Assembly: GCF_905171765.1 (NCBI RefSeq) | Contig: NC_053397.1 | Location: 8,809,677 to 8,873,676, forward strand | DNA: 64,000 bases | Direction of reading: 5' to 3' | DNA from: Bufo bufo | Taxonomy: Eukaryota > Chordata > Amphibia > Anura > Bufonidae | Part shown: one piece after another, positions 59,901 through 63,788 of the stretch | How the letters are laid out: the number at the start of each line of letters is the position of its first letter | How positions within the stretch are numbered: position 1 is the first letter of the stretch | The notes under the pieces: model-generated | The model's input: only the letters and a program-made list of their open reading frames with translations | What the model was told of the DNA's origin: nothing | The model's database searches: none | Made by a program: the position numbers and the translations under genes

Positions 59901-61421
59901 GCACTTCATCCTCCCTGACAGTCAGACACAATCTTCTCTCTTTGTCTCCTGCAGCTGGTGAACTCCGGTGAGGACGTCCTGGTCTTCTACAATGACCGGG
60001 CATCGTTCCAAACTCTGGTGCAGATGATGCGTTCTGAGAGGGAGAGGATGGATGAGAACAGTCCTCTGATGTATCACATCCACCTGGTGGAGCTCCTGGC
60101 CGTGTGCACGGAAGGCAAGAATGTCTACACCGAGATCAAGTGCAACTCTCTGCTCCCACTGGACGACATTGTCCGGGTGGTCACTCATGAAGATTGCATC
60201 CCGGAGGTAAGCCTGGATCCACTAAAGGTGCCGGCTGTCTGCCCGGAGGAGACTCTTAAAGGGGTTCTCCACCTAGTCTTGTGTAAGCATGGTCCTCGCA
60301 AGCTTCATGTTCAGTTCCAGTTCATCCTGACAGGCTGGTTGCTAGGGAAGAGCTACCTGGCAACAACATTAAAAACACTACAGTTGTTACAATGTATCCC
60401 CAGCAACCAGTCAGATTAGACGCTCCTGCTCTGGAGGGATCCTGTGCTGCCAGCAGGAAAGTAGCAGCCGCCCCACATTAATACTGCAGCTTAGGGTACT
60501 TTCACACTAGTGTTTTTCTTTTCCGGCATAGAGTTCCGTCACAGGGGCTCAATACCGGAAAAGAACTGATCAGGCATTTCCCCGTGCATTCTGAATGGAG
60601 AGCAATCCGTTCAGGATGTCCTCAGTTCAGTCTTTTTGACTGATCAGGCAAAAGATAAAACCGTAGCTTGCTACGGTTTTATCATCTCCAGCGGATAAAA
60701 ACTGAAGACTTGCCTGAATGCCAGATCCGTAGGAATGTATTAGTTCAAAATGCCGGATCCGTCCTTCCGTCCATGCGCAGACCGAAAAAAAAGTAAATGC
60801 CGGATCCGTTTTGCCGGATGACACCGGAAAGACGGATCCGCCATTTCAATGCATATTTCTGACTGATCATTGGACAGACTAGATGGGCCAAATGGTTCTT
60901 ATCTGCCGACACATTCTATGATCAGGATCCTTACTGATGCCATCAGTTGGCATACATTTTGCCGGATCCAGCAGGCAGTTCCGGCGACGGATCACTCTGC
61001 CACAAGTGTGAAAGTAGCCTTACCAAAATAATAATTTTTTTTATTTTTTATGCTCCCAGGTAAAGATCGCCTACATCAACTTCCTCAATCACTGCTACGT
61101 CGATACAGAAGTGGAAATGAAGGAGATTTACACCAGTAACCACATGTGGAAACTGTTTGAGAATTTCCTGGTGGACATCTGCAGGGTGAGGAGAGTCTCG
61201 CCTGAACCCTTCCCCCTGGACTTTTCATTCTGGTCTTTGGCTGGTGCTTGCAGTTGTCAACCATCCTACTCATATGAGGCTTTATCCTGTAGGTTTGTAA
61301 CAGCACCAGTGACCGGAAGCATGCGGACCTAGTGCTGGAGCGATATGTGACGGAGACGGTGATGAGCATCGTTAACACCTTCTTCAGCTCTCCTTTCTCC
61401 GACCAGAGCACAACGCTGCAG
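22328..61421 (+). CDS. itpr1-like: inositol 1,4,5-trisphosphate receptor, type 1-like, N-terminal 1,495 codons (33 exons; continues past window)
   Basis: IP3-gated calcium release channel of the endoplasmic reticulum; a tetramer in the known family. The joined exons (listed separately) give 4,485 nt in one open frame. Seen: an N-terminal suppressor-domain sequence beginning [10 protein letters not shown] (residues 1-about 223), the IP3-binding core (about 224-604) with all known ligand-contact residues at mammalian ITPR1 numbers (R265, T267, G268, R269, R504, K508, R511, Y567, R568, K569), then helical solenoid sequence to residue 1495. All introns have GT-AG ends except one GC-AG (after 55271). 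The SI alternative exon is present at residues 318-332. Residues such as [20 protein letters not shown] favour ITPR1 over ITPR2 or ITPR3. Divergent patches (V11, V15, V23, the SI exon, 333-345, 895-917, about 1000-1020) leave open a second itpr1-type paralogue. The family has about 2,700 residues, so the regulatory half and the six-helix pore are outside the window. Confidence 0.96.
22506..22576 (+). CDS. itpr1-like: coding exon 2 (residues 31-55)
   Basis: Acceptor ctttgcag, donor gtaatt. Encodes [20 protein letters not shown] and KFR, part of the beta-trefoil suppressor domain. Strongly conserved in all IP3 receptors. Confidence 0.97.
22622..22849. mobile_element. Harbinger-type MITE
   Basis: Ends GGTTGCATTCACAC / GTGCGAATGGGGCC, TTA on both sides (22619-22621, 22850-22852). 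It sits 46 nt after a coding exon. Confidence 0.7.
22850..26415. other. intron after residue 55: no gene seen
   Basis: Contains one stray 71-bp-repeat copy (about 23655-23700), one 92-bp-repeat fragment (about 24330-24400), a poly-C tract of about 40 nt (25021-25062) and a poly-T run (25520-25534). Confidence 0.55.
26416..26531 (+). CDS. itpr1-like: coding exon 3 (residues 55-93)
   Basis: Acceptor ctcttacag, donor gtaagg. Includes [20 protein letters not shown], an ITPR1-type variant (ITPR2 and ITPR3 have a tyrosine in QKQYWK). Confidence 0.97.
26763..26849 (+). CDS. itpr1-like: coding exon 4 (residues 94-122)
   Basis: Acceptor tttttaaag, donor gtgtgg. Encodes [19 protein letters not shown] and the following strand. 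Nearly identical to mammalian ITPR1. A 92-bp minisatellite starts 45 nt into the following intron. Confidence 0.97.
26895..27380. repeat. 92-bp minisatellite with shortened units
   Basis: Same unit as 15420-16030; several copies lack the gtactgatcctgag segment. Confidence 0.92.
27637..27795 (+). CDS. itpr1-like: coding exon 5 (residues 123-175)
   Basis: Acceptor tttccttag, donor gtgagt. Contains [20 protein letters not shown], the MIR-type trefoil segment. The exon opens with Met-Leu-His where the family has Leu-Leu-His (residue 123). Confidence 0.97.
28314..28878. repeat. 34-36-bp minisatellite, left part
   Basis: Unit cagtattatagtagttatat + tcttgtacataggag. The array continues at 30451 after the Tc1-like insertion. 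Confidence 0.95.
28881..30448 (-). mobile_element. Tc1-like DD37E transposon, 1,568 bp
   Basis: TA target duplication (28879-28880 and 30449-30450). Outer ends CAGGGAGTGCAGAATTATTA and, inverted at 30448, CACTGCGTGCAGAATTATTA. Inner copies of the same motif at about 29071-29090 and 30248-30268 make IR/DR-type termini of roughly 200 bp. Inserted in a minisatellite. High similarity of the ends suggests recent arrival. Confidence 0.95.
29210..30228 (-). pseudogene. Tc1/mariner-superfamily transposase, frameshifted near its C-terminus
   Basis: Catalyses cut-and-paste transposition. From Met at 30228 the frame holds an N-terminal paired-type helix-turn-helix region (about 1-110) and a DDE domain: [19 protein letters not shown] and [12 protein letters not shown]. 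There are 37 residues between the second Asp and the Glu (DD37E). A duplicated TC around 29374-29379 shifts the frame and gives an early stop at 29341. Without it the frame would run to a stop at 29210-29212. DD37E spacing matches the Tc1 group reported as TRT. Other than this lesion the frame is intact. Confidence 0.93.
30451..32140. repeat. 34-36-bp minisatellite, right part, with 286-bp higher-order repeat
   Basis: Continuation of the array at 28314. The variant ttcttttacatagg recurs at about 30869, 31155, 31441 and 31727, exactly 286 bp apart, marking tandem duplication of an eight-unit block. Confidence 0.95.
32171..32269 (+). CDS. itpr1-like: coding exon 6 (residues 176-208)
   Basis: Acceptor ttccttgcag, donor gtgagt. 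Encodes [20 protein letters not shown] and the rest of the suppressor-domain strand. It lies about 30 nt after the large 34-36-bp minisatellite array ends. Confidence 0.97.
32503..32586 (+). CDS. itpr1-like: coding exon 7 (residues 209-236)
   Basis: Acceptor ggctgcag, donor gtgagt. Encodes [20 protein letters not shown] to the suppressor/binding-core boundary. Followed by the 13.4-kb transposon-filled intron. Confidence 0.97.
32587..33286. other. start of the large intron after residue 236
   Basis: No gene or repeat recognised apart from a T-rich run near 32815-32850. Confidence 0.45.
33287..33711. mobile_element. Harbinger-type MITE (GGCTACTTTCACACT family)
   Basis: Ends GGCTACTTTCACACT / AGTGTGAAAGTAGCC, flanked by TAA and TTA. 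Confidence 0.78.
33890..34330. repeat. long inverted repeat inside a MITE
   Basis: Arms of about 200 nt, mirrored around 34105. Landmarks: ccacttgttcgcgcagc against gctgcgcaaacaagtgg; ggaaaaggacctgtggtgac against atgtcatcaaaggtcctt; attctgaatacagaatg against cattctgtattcag. The surrounding element probably runs to GTGTGAAAGAGGCC+TTA near 34537. Confidence 0.75.
35061..35107 (-). ncRNA. hammerhead-ribozyme-like motif, left arm, cleavage site lost
   Basis: Read on the minus strand: stem I ACCA/TGGT, core CTGAGGA (35096-35102), stem II AAACAA/TTGTTT, core GAAAC (35072-35076). Where the NUH cleavage triplet should be there is ACC (35067-35069), so it is predicted inactive. Penelope-like elements are known to carry such type I hammerheads. 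Confidence 0.65.
35502..35584. repeat. DIRS internal complementary region
   Basis: 35502-35549 is the reverse complement of the element's left end (from 35278) and 35550-35584 of its right end (to 40762). Together they form the fused-end sequence used as a template for the circular intermediate in the DIRS model. Confidence 0.93.
35603..36688 (-). CDS. DIRS tyrosine recombinase, intact frame (361 codons)
   Basis: Integrates the circular DNA copy of the element. Visible: N-terminal SAM-like region ([16 protein letters not shown]), catalytic Arg in [11 protein letters not shown], the HxxR pair in [13 protein letters not shown], and the nucleophile Tyr in FISHYRLD near the C-terminus. The frame is open throughout, unlike the RT region next to it. 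It overlaps the upstream RNase H frame (36577-37113). Start uncertain. Confidence 0.9.
   Translation of the reverse strand: MEAPPSADPGVVGHSPLLRSAQVQHDSQEVDQSLPRIEGLSESVLRMLSHSRADSTKRAYPRIMRIFSSWCSSKEVASADPPLPIILHLLQDGLDKGLAPSTLRIQVSAISACLNKPLSGPAYSTETHSSMGFISSSQGVSISPVLSLWRRWISSLSHGNFFLLAVTSAKRVSELQARSAHKPYTIFLQDRVLLRFLPYFRPKVPSFQNINHAISLLVLSTPSTSSEEPAIHPLDVSRCLRIYVDRSKEFRRDENLLILFAGKFKGCKASKPSISRWIKEAVRESFVSQSLDLPGFVKAHSTRAVATFAERSLLPLDMICKSASWSSESTFISHYRLDARLAEYSAFGQTILGSAKHEGPP
36577..38905 (-). pseudogene. DIRS reverse transcriptase / RNase H, broken by a MITE and frameshifts
   Basis: RT fragments: region near 38430-38520 with [12 protein letters not shown] (RT catalytic block A); after the MITE (37836-38285) [12 protein letters not shown] (catalytic YxDD); then [19 protein letters not shown]. 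RNase H end: [18 protein letters not shown], followed by [17 protein letters not shown], as usual in DIRS pol. At least two frame changes lie between 37250 and 38900. Confidence 0.88.
37836..38285. mobile_element. Harbinger-type MITE inside the DIRS RT
   Basis: Ends GGCTACTTTCACAC / GTGTGAAAGTAGCC, TTA on both sides (37833-37835, 38286-38288). It separates RT catalytic blocks. Confidence 0.9.
39149..39844 (-). CDS. DIRS gag-like protein (232 codons)
   Basis: First ORF of the element; likely a nucleocapsid-type structural protein in this family. Contains [20 protein letters not shown], a pattern I recognise from amphibian and fish DIRS ORF1. Downstream continuation (38925-39110) is in another frame, so the ORF is probably damaged. 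Confidence 0.72.
   Translation of the reverse strand: MLRDPSKELSLLDQRLPAQTPLESSAPWVLPPLDEEELTLCFFPPDKTQKLLKSIRLGDYDVDPGEPSGRALRVFKEDETLFSVMHTEWKKPEKGPVRTKRFRTMFPMAKPLVESWGSIPKVDMAIAKLSKRTLVPADDGSSLQDPLDRKAECTLMRSYTAAAASTAIAATEVSTFLRSRLNQTQTDVDQKVSRDDILAAFKTVNLAMDFLCDSAAAEIGSQIHGPCVSGP
40768..41128. other. left Penelope arm, remainder
   Basis: Shared with the right arm up to about 40911 (aaacatgttccaatgtatct). 40912-41079 is unique; similarity to the right arm resumes near 41080. Confidence 0.7.
41129..41587. mobile_element. Harbinger-type MITE in the left Penelope arm
   Basis: Ends GGCTACTTTCACACT / AGTGGGAAAGTACCC, TAA on the left and TTAA on the right. The right arm (around 44013) lacks it, giving an empty site. 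Confidence 0.82.
41930..43735 (+). pseudogene. Penelope-like retroelement: RT and GIY-YIG endonuclease remnants
   Basis: Reading across frames: [16 protein letters not shown] (41970-42020), [12 protein letters not shown] and [19 protein letters not shown] (about 42210-42310), [10 protein letters not shown] (42405-42433), [20 protein letters not shown] (42580-42640) and RRYIDDIF with the YxDD-type core (about 42680-42703). The C-terminal GIY-YIG block is [20 protein letters not shown] (43410-43470). Multiple frameshifts and stops make it dead. Neptune/Poseidon-like assignment is from memory. Confidence 0.87.
44041..44936. other. unshared part of the right Penelope arm
   Basis: No counterpart in the left arm. 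Possibly another inserted repeat; a 156-codon minus-strand open frame (44659-45129) shows no domain. Confidence 0.4.
45230..45274 (+). ncRNA. hammerhead-ribozyme-like motif, right arm, core mutated
   Basis: Stem I ACCA/TGGT, core CTGAGGA (45235-45241), stem II AAACAA/TTGTTT. The second core reads GAGA instead of GAAA (45259-45262), followed by GCGTC with an intact GTC cleavage triplet (45266-45268). Complementary damage to the left-arm copy. Confidence 0.68.
45535..46035. other. end of the large intron
   Basis: AT-rich; nothing recognised. Confidence 0.4.
46036..46182 (+). CDS. itpr1-like: coding exon 8 (residues 237-285), IP3-binding loop
   Basis: Acceptor tctgcag, donor gtaagt. Contains [21 protein letters not shown]265, T266, T267, G268 and R269 line the IP3 phosphate pocket in ITPR1. 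First exon of the ligand-binding beta domain. Confidence 0.98.
46183..46800. other. intron after residue 285: no gene
   Basis: Contains repeat-like sequence (46440-46760) with inverted ends around atggggtatattgctaggat / acctagcaatataccccccat, probably a MITE. Confidence 0.5.
46801..46896 (+). CDS. itpr1-like: coding exon 9 (residues 286-317)
   Basis: Acceptor gttttttag, donor gtgagt. Encodes [20 protein letters not shown] and up to LAAE. Beta-trefoil of the binding core; ends at the SI splice junction. Confidence 0.98.
47077..47121 (+). CDS. itpr1-like: coding exon 10: SI alternative cassette (residues 318-332)
   Basis: A 45-nt phase-0 exon between ttccccag and gtaagt, encoding [15 protein letters not shown]. 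Length, phase and residue range match the mammalian ITPR1 SI cassette, which can be skipped. Sequence is recognisable (PDF, CLE) but diverged. Skipping it leaves the frame intact. Confidence 0.88.
47122..47785. other. intron after the SI exon: nothing recognised
   Basis: No repeat family identified; T-rich run before the acceptor (47650-47700). Confidence 0.45.
47786..47940 (+). CDS. itpr1-like: coding exon 11 (residues 333-384)
   Basis: Acceptor cttatcag; donor gtattc is a weak match to consensus. Encodes a variable stretch ([18 protein letters not shown]) and then the conserved [20 protein letters not shown]. Confidence 0.96.
48066..48165 (+). CDS. itpr1-like: coding exon 12 (residues 384-417)
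   Basis: Acceptor ctttcag, donor gtgagt. Encodes [20 protein letters not shown] and the linker to the alpha-helical part of the IP3-binding core. Confidence 0.97.
48254..48414 (+). CDS. itpr1-like: coding exon 13 (residues 418-471)
   Basis: Acceptor tctcttag, donor gtgaag. Contains [20 protein letters not shown] and DFANDASKV, hallmarks of the family at the beta/alpha boundary of the binding core. Confidence 0.97.
48904..49045 (+). CDS. itpr1-like: coding exon 14 (residues 471-518), IP3-binding helices
   Basis: Acceptor tctgacag, donor gtgcct. Contains [18 protein letters not shown], which supplies R504, K508 and R511, basic residues that bind the IP3 phosphates. Confidence 0.98.
49119..49277 (+). 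CDS. itpr1-like: coding exon 15 (residues 519-571), IP3-binding helices
   Basis: Acceptor ctctaaag, donor gtgcag. Contains [19 protein letters not shown]567, R568 and K569 complete the ligand pocket. The downstream intron carries the first 39-bp minisatellite array. Confidence 0.98.
49727..50645. repeat. 39-bp minisatellite, about 23 copies
   Basis: Unit cagccaccactagagggagc + tcactacatacagattata. Bounded on the right by an inverted end (gagctcctagtggcggctg), as if grown inside a short MITE. Confidence 0.95.
50811..51452. mobile_element. foldback MITE, TTAA-type
   Basis: Ends AAGGGTTCTCTGGGAATTAA / TTAATTCCCGGAGAACCCTT, TTAA on both sides, suggesting a piggyBac-type relationship. Long inner arms (aggagaaataaaatggccgc / gcggccatgttatttctcct). 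Contains a TA dinucleotide run (50878-50951). Confidence 0.75.
51511..51683 (+). CDS. itpr1-like: coding exon 16 (residues 572-629)
   Basis: Acceptor gtgtccacag, donor gtgagg. Encodes [20 protein letters not shown] and [20 protein letters not shown]; end of the binding core and start of the solenoid. Confidence 0.97.
51775..51894 (+). CDS. itpr1-like: coding exon 17 (residues 629-669)
   Basis: Acceptor cctgtgaag, donor gtaaga (exon ends AA). Encodes [20 protein letters not shown] and the next helix. Confidence 0.97.
51895..52575. other. intron after residue 669: nothing recognised
   Basis: No clear repeat or coding signal. Confidence 0.4.
52576..52770 (+). CDS. itpr1-like: coding exon 18 (residues 669-734)
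   Basis: Acceptor tcccatag, donor gtaaaa. Encodes [10 protein letters not shown], an acidic linker and [13 protein letters not shown]. The linker [14 protein letters not shown] is the variable part. Confidence 0.97.
52848..53099 (+). CDS. itpr1-like: coding exon 19 (residues 734-818)
   Basis: Acceptor cccctgcag, donor gtaagt (the G of the donor is 53100). Encodes [20 protein letters not shown] and [20 protein letters not shown]. Confidence 0.98.
53100..54019. other. intron after residue 818: no gene; one MITE
   Basis: An eroded MITE lies at about 53648-53831 (right end GGTCATGTGCATGAACCC), preceded by a T-rich run (53605-53632). Confidence 0.5.
54020..54161 (+). CDS. itpr1-like: coding exon 20 (residues 818-865)
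   Basis: Acceptor cttccccag, donor gtgaag. Encodes [20 protein letters not shown] and [20 protein letters not shown]. Confidence 0.97.
54248..54401 (+). CDS. itpr1-like: coding exon 21 (residues 866-917)
   Basis: Acceptor cttcgcag, donor gtatct. Encodes [20 protein letters not shown] and a diverged C-terminal stretch ([18 protein letters not shown]). Ends at residue 917, where mammalian ITPR1 can insert the SIII microexon. Confidence 0.96.
54635..54825 (+). CDS. itpr1-like: coding exon 22 (residues 917-980)
   Basis: Acceptor acctgcag, donor gtacag. Encodes [20 protein letters not shown] and [21 protein letters not shown]-type helices. Confidence 0.97.
54980..55100 (+). CDS. itpr1-like: coding exon 23 (residues 981-1021)
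   Basis: Acceptor gttctttag, donor gtatga. Encodes [20 protein letters not shown] and a short Ser/Thr-rich loop that is shorter than in mammalian ITPR1. Confidence 0.97.
55217..55271 (+). CDS. itpr1-like: coding exon 24 (residues 1021-1039), GC donor
   Basis: Acceptor accttcag. Encodes [17 protein letters not shown]. To keep the conserved Gly-Gly-Ser-Glu-Glu junction the exon must end at 55271, giving a GC donor (gcaagt). Confidence 0.94.
55372..56524. repeat. 39-bp minisatellite, about 29 copies
   Basis: Same unit as 49727-50645, same orientation. Fills the GC-AG intron. Confidence 0.95.
56688..56853 (+). CDS. itpr1-like: coding exon 25 (residues 1039-1094)
   Basis: Acceptor cttcctag, donor gtagga. 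Encodes [20 protein letters not shown] and [20 protein letters not shown]; almost invariant in ITPR1. Confidence 0.98.
56933..57097 (+). CDS. itpr1-like: coding exon 26 (residues 1095-1149)
   Basis: Acceptor ctccaag, donor gtacgt. Encodes [20 protein letters not shown] and [14 protein letters not shown], then a variable linker. Confidence 0.97.
57263..57328 (+). CDS. itpr1-like: coding exon 27 (residues 1150-1171)
   Basis: A 66-nt phase-0 exon, acceptor tcccacag, donor gtgagc. Variable start ([12 protein letters not shown]), then conserved [10 protein letters not shown]. Confidence 0.95.
57407..57544 (+). CDS. itpr1-like: coding exon 28 (residues 1172-1217)
   Basis: Acceptor ccctttag, donor gtggat. 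Encodes [12 protein letters not shown] and [20 protein letters not shown]. Confidence 0.97.
57625..57750 (+). CDS. itpr1-like: coding exon 29 (residues 1218-1259)
   Basis: Acceptor ccgtttcag, donor gtgagt. Encodes [20 protein letters not shown] and [11 protein letters not shown]. Confidence 0.98.
57806..58205. repeat. dispersed repeat (as at 9165 and 11397)
   Basis: Ends resemble inverted copies of gtcctcaggatagatc / ttctgaggatgggtcatcag. Non-coding. Confidence 0.6.
58206..59040. other. intron after residue 1259: nothing recognised
   Basis: No coding signal. Ends where a MITE begins. Confidence 0.4.
59041..59356. mobile_element. Harbinger-type MITE
   Basis: Left TTA (59038-59040), right end GTCGTGTGCATAAGCCC followed by TTA. 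Confidence 0.65.
59672..59872 (+). CDS. itpr1-like: coding exon 30 (residues 1260-1326)
   Basis: Acceptor gggttgcag, donor gtgagt. Encodes [20 protein letters not shown] and [20 protein letters not shown]. Confidence 0.98.
59955..60206 (+). CDS. itpr1-like: coding exon 31 (residues 1327-1410)
   Basis: Acceptor ctcctgcag, donor gtaagc. Encodes [20 protein letters not shown] and [20 protein letters not shown]. Confidence 0.98.
60494..61019. mobile_element. Harbinger-type MITE with nested LINE 3' fragment
   Basis: Ends GGGTACTTTCACACTAG / AAGTGTGAAAGTAGCC, TTA on both sides (60491-60493, 61020-61022). Same family as 3357 and 41129 in reverse. About 60870-60920 matches the LINE 3' end at 14036. 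Confidence 0.82.
61060..61185 (+). CDS. itpr1-like: coding exon 32 (residues 1411-1452)
   Basis: Acceptor tgctcccag, donor gtgagg. Encodes [20 protein letters not shown] and [20 protein letters not shown]. It starts 40 nt after a MITE ends. Confidence 0.98.
61293..61421 (+). CDS. itpr1-like: coding exon 33 (residues 1453-1495), last recognised exon
   Basis: Acceptor tcctgtag, donor gtacat. Encodes [20 protein letters not shown] and [14 protein letters not shown]. The next family exon (starting Thr-Arg-Gln-Pro in mammals) is not found before 64000. Confidence 0.97.
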
Positions 61422-61879
61422 GTACATGAGGAGAAGGCCTGGGGGGGGGGGAGGGATTTCACCTACTCTGCTCACTGACTGCAGTGTCTTATGGCAGCTC
61501 AGGCATTGTCCAGTGACACCTGCTGGAGGAACTGTGTAACTGCACTCCTGGGTCAGAAATGATACAATGAAGCCTCCCACTGTGTGAGGACGTCTGTGGC
61601 TCGTGTCTTTTAATATCGATTGGACCCTGGGCAAAAATTTACTTGGGCCCCCTAGATCTCACCTTCCCACAACCTAGCAGGCAATCACGCCCTCCACCAC
61701 AACACACACAGAAGAAAATCCACACATCTGGTAGAGTCCATTGAATGACTGTAAATACTTCCAGTTCTGAAGACTCCAGTGGCTCAGGATCAGTGCTCTG
61801 GGCAGCTGGGCTCAGGCTGGAAGTGGGCACCGCTCTGCAGGAAGGAGACCAGGGCTCGGCTCACCCTAGTGTTACAGTG

Positions 61880-62700
61880 CACCCCAGCACCCCACAGTAC
61901 GCAGTATAGCACCCTATAGTATACAGCAACCCACAGTATGCAGTATAGCACCCTATAGTATACAACACCACACAGTATGCAGTATAGCACCCTATAGTAT
62001 ACAGCACCCCACAGTATGCAGTATAGCACCCCACAGTATGCAGTATAGCACCCTATAGTATACAGCACCCCACAGTATGCAGTATAGCACCCCACAGTAT
62101 GCAGTATAGCACCCTATAGTATACAGCACCCCACAGTATGCAGTATAGCACCCTATAGTATACAGCACCCCACAGTATGCAGTATAGCACCCTATAGTAT
62201 ACAGCACCCCACAGTATGCAGTATAGCACCCTATAGTATACAGCACCCCACAGTATGCAGTATAGCACCCTATGGTATTCAGCACCCCACAGTATGCAGT
62301 ATAGCACCCTATAGTATTCAGCACCCCACAGTATGCAGTATAGCACCCTATGGTATTCAGCACCCCACAGTATGCAGTATAGCACCCTATAGTATTCAGC
62401 ACCCCACAGTATGCAGTATAGCACCCCATAGTGTATAGCACCTTATAGTGTACAGCACCCCACACTATACAATATACAGCCCCCCACAGTATACAGTATA
62501 GCACCTCACGGTATACAGCACCTCACAGTATACAGCACACTAAACTATACAGAATACAGCACCTTACAGTATACAGCATCCCACAGTATACAGTAGAGCA
62601 GTACAGCACCCCACATTATACAGCACCCTACAGTATACAGTAGAGCAGTATAGCACACCATAGTATACAGCACCCCACAGTATACAGTAGCTTACAGTAT
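61880..62700. repeat. 39-bp minisatellite (agtatagcaccctatag type)
   Basis: Unit agtatagcaccctatagtat + acagcaccccacagtatgc; about 15 regular copies, then degenerate ones. Open frames on the minus strand are repeat read-through. Confidence 0.92.
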
Positions 62701-62799
62701 ATTAGCATAACGGCTCCTGTCACCTTTTCCTGATGTAATCTTCACAAAAAATGCTCCACAGTTAAGGCAAACTTCTCCTTCAGCAACACTCCTGGTAGA

Positions 62800-62892
62800 A
62801 AGAAAGGACCTTTGATGAACTCATAGCCATGTGACCAGTAATATTGCTAGGTTACTGGTCACATGGTGACGATGTCATCTAAGGTCCTTTTA
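62800..62892. repeat. hairpin repeat
   Basis: Arms around aaaggacctttgatga and catctaaggtcctttta, with an inner pair ccatgtgaccagtaa / ttactggtcacatgg. Related to the inverted repeat at 33890-34330. Confidence 0.75.
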
Positions 62893-63610
62893 TCCTAAGA
62901 GAATCACAGTTTGCTGCCTGGAGTGCCGGCAGGCATGGCAGCACCCCTTGTGTAGCTGGCAGCCTGACACCCGGGGCAGTGGCTAGCAGGGCTCAAGAGG
63001 CAGCTGCCTTGGGACCCCCAGGAGCAACTTTGCCTGGGGCAGCTGCCCCTTTTGCCCCTTGTTAAAGACGGCCCTGCTCGTGCCATTAATGCCCTAAGCA
63101 TCGTACATTAAAATATTGTATATAGTTTATTTATTAATTATCATATATAGACCGTTTATTTAACAAAACAGTGTTTTTGTTTCTTCACCATTGTCAAGAT
63201 CTTGGCTTGCTGTCAGTGAATGAGAGCATTCTTGTTTTTTGTGGACTAAACTGTCTAAGCTCCAAGAGATACATTGTAAGAATTTACCTGGCGTTTACTG
63301 CACAGAGGATTGTTCAAACTGAATGCTAAAGTAACAAACCCTCAGCTGTAGGAAACTCTAGATCCGGGCAGGTTTTAAGCCCTTGAATGTAAACTAATAA
63401 TCAGGAATGGTCCATTCACTGACTGCAAGCATACAGTGGGGTGGAAAGGAAACATTTAAAGTAAGTTACAAACCTTGAACAGATTAGGCTTTATTTCTGT
63501 GCCGTGATGACTTTTTAAAGGTATTTTGTGGGTTTTCGGATCAGTATTTGTTGGGCTCTTGGTTCCTGTGAGTTTTCGTCCGTTTTCTAATGGCGGTGTT
63601 TTTGCTGCAG
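62893..63610. other. intronic stretch: nothing recognised
   Basis: No coding signal before the microexon candidate. Confidence 0.4.
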
Positions 63611-63637
63611 GCCTTGATGCTCGAAAAAATGAAGCAG
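63611..63637 (+). CDS. possible 27-nt microexon
   Basis: Between an acceptor (gtttttgctgcag) and a donor (gtaaat) lie nine codons, ALMLEKMKQ, with no stop. Phase 0 fits the end of the exon at 61421. No counterpart is known to me in the IP3 receptor family; it may be chance. Confidence 0.25.
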
Positions 63638-63788
63638 GTAAATGGGTGGCGCGTCACCAGGTGCATTGTGGGTGTTTCACTTTGCGTTGGGTTTATACTG
63701 ACACTTCTGGGAAGGTTTCACGTAGAGCACAGGCTGAGCAGGGGTCCTTGTAGTTGCCGTTGATGAATATTATACTTTTAACCCTTAA

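Noticed and set aside
61790..62504. Repetitive minus-strand frames (YCILWGA type)
   Set aside because: Minisatellite read-through.
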